This document shows, piece by piece, positions 1 through 11,345 of a stretch of 64,000 bases of DNA. The stretch is taken from contig NC_088345.1 of the NCBI RefSeq assembly GCF_036884655.1, positions 26,949,501 to 27,013,500 of the forward strand, given 5' to 3'. Made by a program: the position numbers and the translations under genes. Source of the DNA: Musa acuminata AAA Group. Its lineage: Eukaryota > Streptophyta > Magnoliopsida > Zingiberales > Musaceae. Below the pieces are notes generated by a model. It worked only from the letters and a program-made list of their open reading frames with translations, did not search any database and was not told the DNA's origin. Each line of letters opens with the position of its first letter. Position 1 is the first letter of the stretch.

Positions 1-1068
1 TGCATGTAATACTTCAACTTATGATAATGATGCATGTAATGATAAAATATTCATGATGAAAAATTGTCTTGACATTCATAACTTGATTATTCATCCTTTG
101 TCATGATTTTGAAATCGTTGTAAAAGGAAAAAAGAACTACAAAACCGTATTCTCTCTTTCTTTTTTACAATGACAAAGGGGGAGATAGCTAGCTTGTACA
201 AGTCAAGAAGATGCAAAAACTTGATTGCTAGCTTGCCTATTTTAAGTAGCAAAGATTGCTAACTTGCTTATTTCAAAGAAGAAAAATTGTCTTCTTGAAC
301 ATCACTATCTTGAATATCTCAAGAAGCAAAACTTGCAATAGGAAGCAAGAATCATGAGCTTACACAAGAAAGCTATCTTGCATTTGCTTTCGAAACTTTT
401 GCTAGCTTATATATTGTGAAACTTGTATATCGTAAAAATTGCTAGCTTGTTGGTCTAAAGAGAAGCAAAAAGTTGCTATATCAAAAGAAGCAAATGTGCT
501 ATCTTGCCTATCTCAAGAGGCAAAAATGCTAACTTGCGCATCTAGCAAAGTGAGCAAAATTTTCAAGAAGCAAGAGTTACCTTCTTGAACATCTCTAAAT
601 TGCTAGCTTGCATGATGTAGAACTTGCTATCTTGAACATTTCCAAAAGTGCTATCTTATATGCTATAAAACTTGCATATCTAAAACTTGATATCATGAAT
701 GTTCTAAGCATGATGTAACACTTGCTAAATCTTCTAGCTCCAAGATTGCATGATGATAAAACTTGATATTATGACTTTCATGCAATGAGTTGAACCAATA
801 TCACACACAAACGATTAATTGTGATACTTCTCCTTTTTGTTGATGACAAAGGGGGAGAAGTATGTTGATGACATGACATGTGATGCATAAGTTTATGCAT
901 ATGTTCATGTTGACGTGTTGAAAGTATTCATGATGAATATTGCAATGACTTGAATTCAGTTTGAATTCAAGGTTCTATCAATATGGCATATTGATAGGGG
1001 GAGTTTATTTAAACTTTGGGAGTTAAACTCCGTCATCAAGTGGTTGTCATCATCAAAAAGGGGGAGAT
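1..1068 (+). mobile_element. SirA copy C, 3' internal non-coding region
   Basis: No coding capacity is seen. The stretch is nearly the same, base for base, as 51281-52358 and as the reverse complement of about 35955-37030, so it is the 3' internal part of the gag-only SirA family, cut by the window edge. It is AT-rich and full of short degenerate motifs such as TTGCTAGCTTG, TTGCTATCTTG and AAGAAGCAA (about 185-740). Polypurine-like tracts occur at about 175-186, 848-860 and 996-1004, before the true tract at 1055-1068. Confidence 0.85.
1055..1068 (+). other. Polypurine tract of SirA copy C
   Basis: The run AAAAAGGGGGAGAT lies directly against the LTR start TGTTGAATC. This is the position where plus-strand DNA priming occurs in LTR retrotransposons. 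The same tract precedes the LTRs at 52359 (+), 35954 (-), 46498 (-) and 22710 (-). Confidence 0.85.
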
Positions 1069-1969
1069 TGTTGAATCTCGTATTTTGATGATGAAACTAC
1101 TTGATATATGTTTATGATTTAATCTGCGTTTTGAGTGACGCAGGATGCTTCGATCAGGATGAGACAATTAAAGCAGGAAAATCATGTTGTGCCGAAGGAA
1201 CATGTCAGAAGATTGGACGTCGGGCCGGTGGATCGGTCGACGTATCGACAGAAGGCTTCGGGCCGTGGACTCGGGCATCGGGCCAAGAAGAGCGGGTATT
1301 GTGCCAAGGATATCGGAGTTGCGGAGTCAACTGGCCGATTGGGCAATAGGCTGCAGAAGAGGACGATGCGCCGATGAATCGGACGAAGCGTCGAGGGACC
1401 AATGACATGTCGGACAACTCGGTTAATTGCTTAGGATTAATTGTCTCGATCGAAGTTTTGTTTTGGGGTGCAAGATTAACTACGATGAAAGTTAGACAAG
1501 CAGTAGGAGTTACGCCGGAGTCAAGATCATGATCACGTTGGGAGTTCGAGAGTTCGACGGAAGTTCGGACGGTCGTCGGAGGTTCTGCAAGAACAGATCC
1601 GAGAAGTCCGGAAGCTTGCCAAGTGAATCGTCGCAAAATCCAGTAGTTTGCCGGAAGTCCGCAGAAGCATCACCGAGGGTTCATCGGATGATCGACGGAA
1701 GTTCGCCGGAAACTCGCCAGAAGATGCGATTGACGTACCGAAGCAAAGCTGCAGAAATTGTCTTAGATTTAATCGTAGTTAGCACATTGATTAAGTTAGG
1801 AATGGGAGGTGATCCCATTAGCTTAATCCTGGGGCAATTGGGCCCCTGAAGAACTCAAATTGGGTCGAATGGTTCAACCCATTCGGACCCAAGGTGCTGT
1901 GGGCGGTGCAACCGTCCCAGCCAAGAGGTGCAACCGCCCAAGGCTCAGTCTCCAAGCGAGACTGGGCGC
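1069..1969 (+). repeat. SirA LTR, 5' part only, plus orientation
   Basis: It begins TGTTGAATCTCG and matches the first ~900 bp of the LTR at 52359-54837. It then breaks off inside the GC-rich palindrome array and joins an inverted LTR piece at about 1970. Short ORFs on both strands here (for example 1205-1636 minus) recur in every LTR copy and are not genes. Relative to its inverted partner it lacks about 24 bp near 1620. Confidence 0.85.
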
Positions 1970-3465
1970 TGAACGGGTGGGGTATTTATAGGCCCCAAAC
2001 CAGTTCAAATTTGTAGCTCAAAACGATCAAATCCCGGAATTTCGGGATCAGGCGGTTGCACCTCTTGACTGGAGAGGTTGCACCGCCTAGCAGAGCTCGA
2101 AGACTGAGCTCAGGTGGATACACCTCTCTGTCAGGGGTGGTTGCACCTTTCTGCCAGAGCTCGAAGACCGAGCTCAGGCGGTGCATCTCCTGACCAGAGA
2201 GGTTGCACCTCTCAGCCAAAGGTGGTTGCTCCTCTCTGCCAGAGGTGGCTGCACCTCTCTGCCAGAGCTCGAAGACTGAGCTCAGGCGGTGCCTCTCCTG
2301 TCCAGAGAGGTTGCTCCTCTCTGCCAGAGCTCGAAGACCGAGCTTGGTGGTTGCACCTCTTGGCAGAGCTCAAAACTTGAGCTCTGGCGGTGCTACCTCT
2401 TGACAGAGGAGGTTGCACCGCCCAGTCTCGCTTGGAGACTGAGCCCTGGGCGGTTGCACCTCTTGGATGGGGCGGTTGCACCGCCCAATCTCGCCGGGAG
2501 ACATATCCTGGGCGGTTGCACCATTTGGCTGGGGCGGTTGCACCGCCCAGTCTCGCTGGGAGACATATCCTGGGCGGTTGCACCGCTTGGCTGGGGCGGT
2601 TGCACCGCCCACAGCACCTTGGGTCCGAATGGGTTGAACCATTCGACCCAATTTGAGTTCTTCAGGGGCCCAATTGCCCCAGGATTAAGCTAATGGGATC
2701 ACCTCCCATTCCTAACTTAATCAACTTGCTAACTACGATTAAATCTAAGACAATTTCTGCAGCTTTGCTTCGGTACGTCAATCGCATCTTCCGGCGAGTT
2801 TCCGGCGAACTTCCGTCGATCATCCGATGAACCCTCGGTGATGCTTCTGCGGACTTCCGGCAAACTCCTGGATTTTGCGACGATTCACTTGGCAAGTTCT
2901 GACGAGCTTCGCTTGGCAAGCTTCCGGACTTCTCGGATCTGTTCTTGCAGAACCTCCGACGACCGTCCGAACTTCCATCGAACTCTCGAACTCCCAACGT
3001 GATCATGATCTTGACTCCGGTGCAACTCCTGCTGCTTGTCTAACTTTCATCGTAGTTAATCCTGCACACCAAAACAAAACTTCGATCGAGACAATTAATC
3101 CTAAGCAATTAACCAAGTTGTCCGACATGTCATTGGTCCGTCGACGCTTCGTCCGATTCTTCGGCGCATCGTCCTCTTCTGCAGCCTATTGCCCAATCGG
3201 CCAGTTGACTCCGCAACTCCGATATCCTTGGCACAATACCCGCTCTTCTTGGCCCGATGCCCGAGTCCATGGCCCGAAGCCTTTTGTCGATACGTCGACC
3301 GATCCACGGCCCGACGTCCAATCTTCTGACATGTTCCTTCGGCACAACATGATTTTCCTGCTTTAATTGTCTCATCCTGATCGAAGCATCCTGCGTCACT
3401 CAAAACGCAGATTAAATCATAAACATATATCAAGTAGTTTCATCATCAAAATACGAGATTCAACA
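1970..3465 (-). repeat. SirA LTR, 5' ~1.5 kb, minus orientation
   Basis: Read on the minus strand it starts at 3465 (TGTTGAATCTCG) and runs through U3, the palindrome array (about 2050-2610) and the TATA box (TATTTATA on plus, about 1981-1988). It stops just past the TATA box at the junction near 1970. The 3' third of the LTR is missing. With 1069-1969 it makes a large inverted repeat (arms about 0.9 kb, spacer about 0.6 kb). Its 5' end abuts 3466, which is internal sequence of another LTR. Confidence 0.85.
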
Positions 3466-3914
3466 AAAAGAGGAGTGAGGCATGTAATGGTTATCTCCTA
3501 AACTCGGGAAAAGGAGAAAGCGCTGTAAAGAGGTGTTCGGTCTTCACCTATCGAAGGAAGGCCTTTAGTGGACGCCGGTGGCCTCGTTAGAGGAGGAATT
3601 CAAAAGTGGATGTAGGTTATATTGACCGAACCACTATAAATTCTGGTTTGCTTTTCATTTGTGCAATTTACATTACTGTAAATCTCCTTAATCTTCTCTT
3701 GCACTTTTACAAAAGCTTTCAAGTTCAAATTCTCTCCGAAACGGATTAAATCAAAACCATTTTCGTCAGAATCAGTTTTAATCAAAACAAAGACTTTTGA
3801 AATTAGGAAAGTTTTTCACTACACTAATTCACCCCCCCTCTTAGTGCCGCTCTTGATCCTAACAGTTGGTATCAAAGCAAAGTTCACTCTCATTTGGTTT
3901 TAAACCCAAGAGAG
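3466..3914 (+). repeat. LTR 3' end, primer site and leader of a broken Sirevirus-like element
   Basis: 3466-3864 matches the last ~380 bp of the LTR at 3915-5335, including the poly-C tract and the CCTAACA terminus. 3865-3878 reads GTTGGTATCAAAGC, a one-base variant of the tRNA-iMet primer site. 3879-3914 is a short leader ending AAACCCAAGAGAG, the same sequence that precedes the gag ATG at 5386. The element starting at 3915 therefore seems to have landed at the gag start of this older element, whose remainder is not in the window. Confidence 0.8.
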
Positions 3915-5335
3915 TGTTGAATCTCGGATTTTGATGATGAAGTCAATTGTCATTTGTTGATCTAATCTATATGTTGAGAAAAGTGTGCAGGATTAACTAC
4001 GATGGCAGTAAGATATGCAGCAGGTGTTGAGCCGGAGTTAAGACCAAGATCACGTTGGGAGTTCAAGAGTTCGTCGGAAGTCCGGACGATAGTCGGAAGT
4101 TCTGCGGGAACCATCCGAGAAGTCCAGGAGCTTGCCAAAGAAGCTCATTGAAACTCGCCAAGAAGATCATTGCGAAGTCCAGGAGCTTGCCGGGAGTCCG
4201 TCGGAGCATCGCCGAGGGTTCGTCGGATGTTCACCGGAAGCTCGTCGGAAGAAGCGATTGATGCATCGGAACATAGAATTGCAGTAATCATGTCGTAATA
4301 GTCGTAGTTAGAGTATATATGAAGTTAGGGTTGGGAGGTCATCCCACTAACTTAATTAGGGGCTAACTGGGCTCTTAACAGACCCAAATTGGGCCGAATA
4401 GAATAGCCTATTCGGACCTAGAATTCCTAGCCGGCGGTGGCACCGCCCAGGAGACTCGGTCTCCTAAGGATTCTGGGCGGTAGTACCGCCCCTATCAGGT
4501 ACCTGATCTTAGTCTTCGAGCACTGTCAGGTGGTAGTACCGCCTAGACTAAGCGATAGTACCGCTTAGTGACAGATGACAGGTGGTAGTACCACCCAGTA
4601 ATGGCAGTGGTACTGGTAGGACCCCGGAAATTCGAGAATGGACACTTTTAGGCTCCATTTTCAAACTCATTAGGGCCTATATAAACCCCACCCTTTCCTG
4701 CATGAAAGGGCAACGAAAACTTGACATTATCTTGAGTCTTTGAGGCCTTAAAAGTGTTGTAAAAGCTAGAGTTCTCCTCCTTCTTTCTTCTAAGTGTCCA
4801 GATCATTCAAGAGAGGTGTGAAACTTGTAAGGGTTGTCTCCTAAACCCGGCAAAAGGAGAAAAGCTATAAAAGGGTGGTTGGCCTTCGCCTATTGAAGGA
4901 AGGCCTCTAGTGGATGCCGGTGACCTTATTGGAGGAGGAAACCGATAGTGGATGTAGGTCACATTGATGAACCACTCTAAAATCTCAGTTTGTATTTAGT
5001 TTGAGCATCTTTCCTTTATAACAAACTATCTCTCCTCCTTATTGTGCTTTAAATACGTCTACATTCGCTTTGACGTAAAACATCTTCTGAGATCGGCTTA
5101 ATATGAAGACTTTATGAAATCTACGTTTTTGTGATTTACACTGTTGCAAATCACCTTAGTCTTCTCTTGCATTTTCACTTAAGACTTCAAGCTCAAATTC
5201 CTTCTGAAACGAATTGAGTTGAACTCATTCTCGTTGAATCGGCTTTAATCGAAAAAAGGGTTTTTGAAATCATAAAAGTTTTCCGCTGCACTAATTCACC
5301 CCCCTCCCCCTCTTACTGCACTCTTGATCCTAACA
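3915..5335 (+). repeat. SirD 5' LTR
   Basis: 1421 bp, from TGTTGAATCTCGG to CCTAACA. U3 carries palindromes of the form GGCGGTAGTACCGCC and variants (about 4430-4620), followed by a TATA box TATATAAA at 4678-4685. U5 ends in a hairpin-forming GCACTAA...TTAC/TTAG segment around a C-rich run, with an A-to-C style change in this copy. Small ORFs inside are non-coding. Confidence 0.88.
4430..4686 (+). promoter_or_regulatory. U3 palindrome cluster and TATA box of the SirD LTR
   Basis: Several copies of a near-perfect palindrome with core GGTAGTACC (for example GGCGGTAGTACCGCC: 7-bp arms around one base) precede TATATAAA at 4678-4685. The spacing and the recurrence in other LTRs suggest a promoter-proximal binding-site cluster. 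That function is inferred. Confidence 0.6.
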
Positions 5336-5349
5336 ATTGGTATCAGAGC
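5336..5349 (+). other. Primer-binding site (tRNA-iMet type)
   Basis: ATTGGTATCAGAGC follows the LTR terminus directly. It matches the usual plant copia primer site complementary to the 3' end of initiator tRNA-Met. Confidence 0.9.
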
Positions 5350-5385
5350 AAGGATCACTCTCAGTTGGCTTAAAACCCAAGAGAG

Positions 5386-6940
5386 ATGACATTTGCTAAT
5401 AACCAAGAGGGTCACTCAATTACGCTTTTGCCCATGTTCAATGGGACGAATTACACCTATTAAAAGACTCGAATAAGGATCTTCCTTATTTCTATAGATT
5501 TTGAGCTTTGAAATATTATAGAAAATAGATTTCAAAAGTCTTCTCTTCCAATGATCGATTGGAACGAATTAGAGAAGAAAACTTTCGCTCTAAATGCAAA
5601 GGCTATGAATGCCTTATTTTGTGCATTAGATCAAAATGAGTTCAATCGTGTTTCGATTTGTTAAACTGCTTTTGATATTTGGCACACACTTGAAGTGACT
5701 CACGAAGACACGAGTAGAGTGAAAGAGTAAAAAATAAACCTTTTAGTACATTCTTATGAATGATTTCGAATGAAACCGAGTGAGACCATAGGAGACATGT
5801 ACACCCGTTTTACGGATGTTGTCAATGGTTTGAAAGGATTCGGTAAAGGTTTTTCGGATTTCGAGCTCGTTAATAAAGTTTTAAGATTCCTTCCAAAGAG
5901 TTGGGACCCTAAAATCATGGCCATTCAAGAGGCCAAAGATTTAAATAACTTTCCTCTTGAAGAATTAATTAGGTCACTAATGACCTACGAAATGACATGC
6001 AAAGTTCATGAAGAGCATAAGGACACCCTTCCAAAGAACAGGAAGGATATGACACTTAGAACACAAGAAGACTACTTGAGAGAAAACTCAAGTGATGAGG
6101 ACTTTGACGATGACTTGGCACTTTTAACAAGGAAATTCAAAAAATTCATTAAAAGAAACAAATTTAAAAATGACACTAAAAATAAATTTGAACTAAAAAA
6201 GGATCAAGCAATTTGTTATGAATTTAAGAAGTCGGGACACTACAAAAGTGAATGTCCCCAAGCCAAGAAGAGGACATCAAAGAAGAAGGTGCTCAAAGAA
6301 ATATGCGATGACTCAAGTGCATCCGAAGAAGAGGAGCCTAACACCGAGCAAATTGCTTATTATGCACTGATGGCCATTGGAGAGGAGGTATCAAATTCAA
6401 TTGATGTAAATTTATCATTTGGTGAATAATTAAATGTTTTTTATGATTTATTTGATGAATATAAAATAATTAGCAGAAAATATAAATTATTAAAAAAGAG
6501 CATGAATCTCTTGTTAGTAATTTTGATAAATTAAAAATTGAGCATAATGATAGCTTAGCTCTATATAGGAAATGCCATGATTTAGAAATAATTGAAAAGG
6601 AGAACTTGCTGCTCAAGGATACCTTGAAGAAATTTGAGGTTGGTAGCAAGTCCTTCAACATGATCCTTACCAATAAGGGTCACGTTCATAAAAAAAGTGG
6701 AATTGGATTTGTGAGAAGCTCTCACCAAAATCCAACCACTTTCATTAAAGGCCCTATCTTGCATTATTCATACCAAAACAAATACAACTTTTGTTGCAAA
6801 CATGGACATAGAGCTTATCATTGTCCATTCAAGAAAGTTAATCCAAACAAATTGATTTGGGTTCCTAAAGGAACCATAAAGAACTCCATGCGATATGATA
6901 AGCAATTTAGATCAGTTTTTGAGGCACCCAAGGTCAATTA
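5386..6940 (+). pseudogene. Decayed copia (Sirevirus-type) gag of SirD
   Basis: Gag would form the particle and bind element RNA. The frame from ATG 5386 aligns with the intact gag at 38697-39707 (minus), with shared stretches such as NAKAMNALFCALD and the LEEL...SLMTYEM block. In-frame stops occur at 5461, 5662, 5728 and 5761, and again at 6427; the reading frame shifts near 6500 and resumes in 6606-6940. A zinc-knuckle-like stretch CYEFKKSGHYKSEC (about 6218-6259) has Phe in place of the second Cys. A second CCHC-like motif lies near 6785-6830 (FCCKHGHRAYHC) and lacks its first Cys. An acidic Ser/Glu-rich patch lies between them. The start was chosen because it lies 36 bp after the primer site, in the same leader context as related copies. 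The gene is clearly dead. Confidence 0.88.
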
Positions 6941-7851
6941 GGTACCTAAAAATTATCCTCTTTTTTAGAAATATATACCATCACAAGCTAGAAGCAAGAT
7001 ATGATATCTTGCTTTTTTGATGCTCAAGGTTTATGACTAGAGATCAAAAATGACTCATATAACGCTCTCTAAGCTAAAATGACAAAAAGAGCATCAGTAG
7101 AATTAAAACTATCAATTACAAAATGATACTTATATTCCATATGTTAATGATGGAATCTTGTAAAACACTTAAGTTTGATCCCTCAAAATTTTGAAACTTG
7201 TAAACTCTTATGCATAAATTTTCTTTTACATATCCTTCAGATTTCTGAATTTATCGGATACATTCTGCCCTCAATTCTTCCGAATCAAACTATATCTTAC
7301 AAGATCATGAACTTATAGCTCGCGATGCTTGCATGATGAGTCATAAACATATTGAAAACATATAAGCTCTATATGACATTTGAGTAGAGTATGTATTTCA
7401 CAAGATCGATCATAAACATACGAATTTTCTCATCTTATGATGTGAATCTTTACATGATTATGTAATTAGGGTTGTGTGCTCCACAAACAAATACTCCCTT
7501 CAAATTGAAATCACCCACATCAACCCACACAACCCTATAAGTAGTGCTCACTGCCTGTAGGCAGTGGCAACGCCTAATTCGTGGTAGAACTATCAACTGT
7601 CATGGGTGGCAAGCGGTTGCACTCCCCAGCCAGCGACCCCAACTCTTTTTCCACTCCCCCTTGCAGCTCTAAACTCTCCTTCAACTCCATTCTCTCTCTC
7701 TAGCTGCCCAAAACTCTCTATTTCCTACAAGATCAAGGATCAATCCTACATCTTCTTGGAGATCTCAGCTAAGGTATTCTTTAAAAGGCCTTGAATTTTC
7801 TTTTGTATCATATAATCTTGCTCATTATTTATCTTCATAATAGTAGTATTT
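6941..7851 (+). other. Non-coding spacer and putative leader of the accessory ORF
   Basis: No pol is present. 6941-7500 is AT-rich and aligns with the minus-strand copy across 57219-57001 and then 25943 downward, which is how the GypF insertion point was confirmed. From about 7530 the character changes: a CTATAAGTA box, GC-richer segments including GCGGTTGCA (about 7611-7620), a CT-rich tract (7640-7710), then AAGGTATTC (about 7770), a possible 5' splice donor also present in the 20956-58067 copy, about 80 bp before the ATG at 7852. Confidence 0.5.
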
Positions 7852-8019
7852 ATGGGTTTTAGAAGATCCTTTAGAGACAAAGGGAAGAGGAGATTAGAAA
7901 AAAACTATGATTCCACACTTTTTGATTCAAATCAACATGCCCTAAAATTTGCATCCATAGAATTTAGAAAAAGTGGACACAATTCCTTCGTGTCATGTTG
8001 TAAAACTATATTGTTGTAA
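7852..8019 (+). pseudogene. Accessory ORF remnant (plant transposon-protein-like), N-terminal piece
   Basis: A 55-codon frame starts MGFRRSFRDKGKRRL and continues to about STLFDS. It aligns with the start of the longer minus-strand ORF at 25324 (MGSRRSSRDKGKRRL). After about 40 residues the similarity ends and the frame closes. It lies downstream of gag and in the same sense, where pol would be expected. The basic N-terminus resembles proteins commonly annotated as putative plant transposon proteins next to plant retroelements; that name is from memory. No function is claimed. Confidence 0.6.
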
Positions 8020-9078
8020 ATTTTTTATGATATTCACTTTGATCGCAATGCCACTTACTTTGATAATCGCAAGTCTTTGATATGTTTAACTATTAGTATC
8101 TACGACTTGATGTATTATTTGGTGAGCATTTACGAAGTTAGGAATATTAATGTTGATTGAACTTCGTTTTCAGATTTTCATGATTCATTGATCACTTAAA
8201 TTTGGTGCTAAAAATTTTATACGAATTTGACATGATTGTGATTTGAGAAGTTTCAATCATACATTGGATTCTTAATCTTTGAGTACTACAAAGTACTAAT
8301 AATTTTGCTTCATAATTGTGATTGAAAAGCTATGACAAAACATTGTCCGAATGCATGAATTTGTTAAATTTTATTTTCGGACTTTGTTGATTCTTTGATC
8401 ACTCACATAAATTCGATGCTAAAAATTTTATGATATGAATTTGACATGATTGTATTACATGTTTACTTTAATGTTGGAAATTTTGTGCCTTGGTGCAAAA
8501 AGTTTCCAAGATGATGAGCATGTTATACCTTCATGATTGTGATTGGAAAGCTATGACAAAACATTGTCATAATAGATAATTTTGTTGTATTTCTCTTTCG
8601 GACTTAATGTATTTCTTGAATCCAGCTTACATGAGTCTATACCATATTAAATTTATTTCATGCTCCATCACTTAATGATACATGGAATTAATTGACAAAT
8701 GCATCTCTCATGGATTTATCTTTTGTGAATTTTGATTGAGAAATGGATTTGATGTAATGATTATTTCACATGAATTCTTTCTTGACGAAGGAAGAATTGT
8801 TTTTAAGATGAACACTTGCAAGGATTTAATTTCACATGTATATCTTGATCCTTGTGAAAAATAAAGCATGATTTAAATGAAACTATCTTATTGTTTTAAC
8901 TTCATTCAAAGTTGGTTCTCAATGGCTTTTCCTCCTTACTTTCCTTCTTTACGCAAAATTTTGATGATAAGTAAAAGGAAAGAAGTTAATGAATGATATC
9001 ATATTATGAATGCTTGAAAAATAATTGGTATGAATTTCTTTACAAGTTGAAAAATGACATGAATTTTTACCACACTTG
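8020..9078 (+). other. AT-rich SirD spacer with an internal ~210-220 bp duplication
   Basis: No gene seen. Two diverged copies of a ~210-bp block are recognisable: GCTAAAAATTTTAT with flanking GAATTTGACATGATTG near 8200 and again near 8415, and AAGCTATGACAAAACATTG near 8325 and 8545. 9074-9078 is the left ACTTG duplication of the solo LTR. Confidence 0.55.
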
Positions 9079-10893
9079 TGTTGAATTTTGTATTTTGATC
9101 ATGAAACCAATTGATAATTGTGTTTATGTTTTAATCTGTGTTTTGAGTGACGCAGGATGCTTCGATCATGATGAGACAATTAAAGCAGGAAAAATCATGT
9201 TGTGCCGGAGGAACATGTCAGAAGATTGGACGTCGGGTCGGTGGATCGGTCGACGTATCGACAGAAGGCTTCGGGTCGTGGACTCGGGCATCGGGCCAAG
9301 AAGAGCGGGTATTGCACCAAGGATATCGGAGTTGCGGAGTCAACTAGCCGCCAAAGAATCGAACGAAGCGTCGAGGGACCAATGACATGCCGGACAACTT
9401 GGTTAATTGCTTAGGAATAATTGTCTCGATTGAAGTTTTGTTTTACATGTGCAGGATTAACTATGATGGATGTAAGACATGCAGTAGGAGTTACGCCGGA
9501 GTCAAGACTATGATCACGTTGGGAGTTCGAGAGATCGACGGAAGTCCGAACGGTCATCGGAGGTTCTACAGGAACAAATCTGAGAAGTCCAAGAGCTTGC
9601 CAAAAGAAGCTCGTCGGAACTCGCCAAGTGTATCGTCGCAAGTCCAGGAGTTTGCCGGAAATCCATAGGAGCATCACCAAGGGTTCATCGGATGATCGAC
9701 GGAAGCTCACCGGAAGAAGCGATTGACGCACCGGAGCAAGCTGTAGTAAATGTCTTAAGAATTGTCGCAGTTATCATGTAGATTAAGTTAGGAATGGGAG
9801 GTGATCCCATTAACTTAATATGGGGGCAATTGGGCCCTTGACAGACCCAAATTGGGTCGAATGGATCAAGCCATTCGGACCAGAATTCCTACTAGGCGAT
9901 GGCACCGCCAGGGTCGGCAGTGGCACCGCCCAGGAGAGGGTCTCCTAGGAAAGCTGGGAGGTGCAACCGCCCCAGGCAGGCGGTGGCATCACCTGGGCTC
10001 AATCTCCGAGTGAGATTGGGCGGTGCAACCGCCCTTGTCAAGCAGTGGCACTGCCTAAAGGCTTAGTCTCCGAGCTCTACCAAGCGGTGCAACTGCCCTT
10101 GACAAGCGGTGGCACCGCCTAGAGGTTCAATCTCCGAGCTTTGCCAGGCGGTGCAACCGCTAGACCCTGGAATTCCGGGAGATGATAGTTTTGAGCTCGG
10201 AATTCAAACTGGTTTGGAGCCTATAAATACCCCTCCCATCCTTGGGTAAAATACACAAGCACAGAGAGATTAAAAGAGAGAAAACGCTGCTGCAATCTCT
10301 AGAATTTCCCTCCTCTAGCTTAAGTATTAGAATTCTATTTAAGAGAGGAGAGTGAGTGCTTGTAAGGGTTGTCTCCTAAACCCAGTAAAAGGAGAAGAGG
10401 GGTGTAAGAAGGAGATTGATCTTCGCCTAGTAAAGGAAGATCGTTAGTGGACGTCAGTGAACTCATTGGTGGAGGAAGCCAAAAGTGGATGTAGGTCAAG
10501 ATTGACCGAACCACTCTAAATCTCGGTTTGCATTTACTTTGAGCATTTTATTTTTACTGCAAACCTCCTCAATAGCTTACTGTCTTCTGCTCTTTTATGA
10601 ACTCACTTTCAAGTTAAGTTTTCGAAAACAGTTTTACGTCGGAAATCAGTTTTATCATACGAACATCATATTTCAGTTTGCGCTTACATTCCGATTTCTA
10701 TCTTAACTGCAAACTTCCTTCCTTACTTTACTTCAAATACATTTCCATAAGCTTTCAAAGTTATTATCTGCACGTAACGACTTTTACGTCGGAATCGGAT
10801 TTCAATGTACAAACGCAGTTTTAATCGTCGAAAGTTTTCCGTTGCACTAATTCACCCCCCCCCCCCCCCCTCTTAGTGCTCTTGATCCTAACA
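9079..10893 (+). mobile_element. Solo LTR of a Sirevirus-like element, TSD ACTTG
   Basis: 1815 bp from TGTTGAATTTTG to CCTAACA, with the identical 5-bp direct repeat ACTTG at 9074-9078 and 10894-10898. There is no internal region, as expected after recombination between the two LTRs of an element. It has a palindrome array (about 9895-10165), a TATA box TATAAATA at 10222-10229 and a 16-C run near its 3' end. On both sides of it the SirD internal sequence resumes. Confidence 0.9.
9895..10229 (+). promoter_or_regulatory. U3 palindrome array and TATA box of the solo LTR
   Basis: Variants of GGCGGTGCAACCGCC recur about every 20-50 bp, ending shortly before TATAAATA (10222-10229). The core here is GCA/TGC, not AGT as in the SirD LTR. 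Confidence 0.6.
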
Positions 10894-11345
10894 ACTTGCA
10901 TATATTGTTGAATCGTTCTACTTTTTGTTGATGACAAGGGGGGAGAAATATGTGGTAAATTGATGATAAATGTATGCAATTTTACATGTATTCAATTTTA
11001 CACTTGAAATGTTTGTATTATGATAAGATATCCAAAGCTTAATTTGAAATATTACAAATTGATATCTTGTCATAGAATGAATTGCCATGATTGTTATCCT
11101 TCATATTTGAAATATAAGACTTGAAAATGGATGTCATGCCTTGACATCATTTTCAAAATGTTACATCATGATAGGAATCATGATGGGTGTATTGATAAGT
11201 TTAAATGAACTTAACTTATCAATATGTCTCTTGAATTTAAAGGCTTTGAATTCAAGAATGAGTTTTCTCAAGTATGGCATATAGATAGGGGGAGTTAAGG
11301 TTAACTCTGTCATCAATTGGTTGTCATCATCAAAAAGGGGGAGAT
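10894..11345 (+). other. SirD 3' internal end with polypurine tract
   Basis: Non-coding. It contains polypurine-like runs near 10946 and 11287. The true tract AAAAAGGGGGAGAT occupies 11332-11345, next to the degenerate LTR start. Confidence 0.7.

Noticed and set aside
1205..1636. Recurrent hypothetical ORFs in the LTRs (for example those with MSEDWTSGRW or MITLGVREFDG) as genes
   Set aside because: They occur in U3/R of every related LTR, on both strands, with shifting ends. Their recurrence reflects repeat copy number and not coding selection.
5336..5349. tRNA-like matches (GGTATCAGAGC) as tRNA genes
   Set aside because: Only the 3' end complement of tRNA-iMet is present, directly next to LTR termini: primer-binding sites, not tRNA genes.
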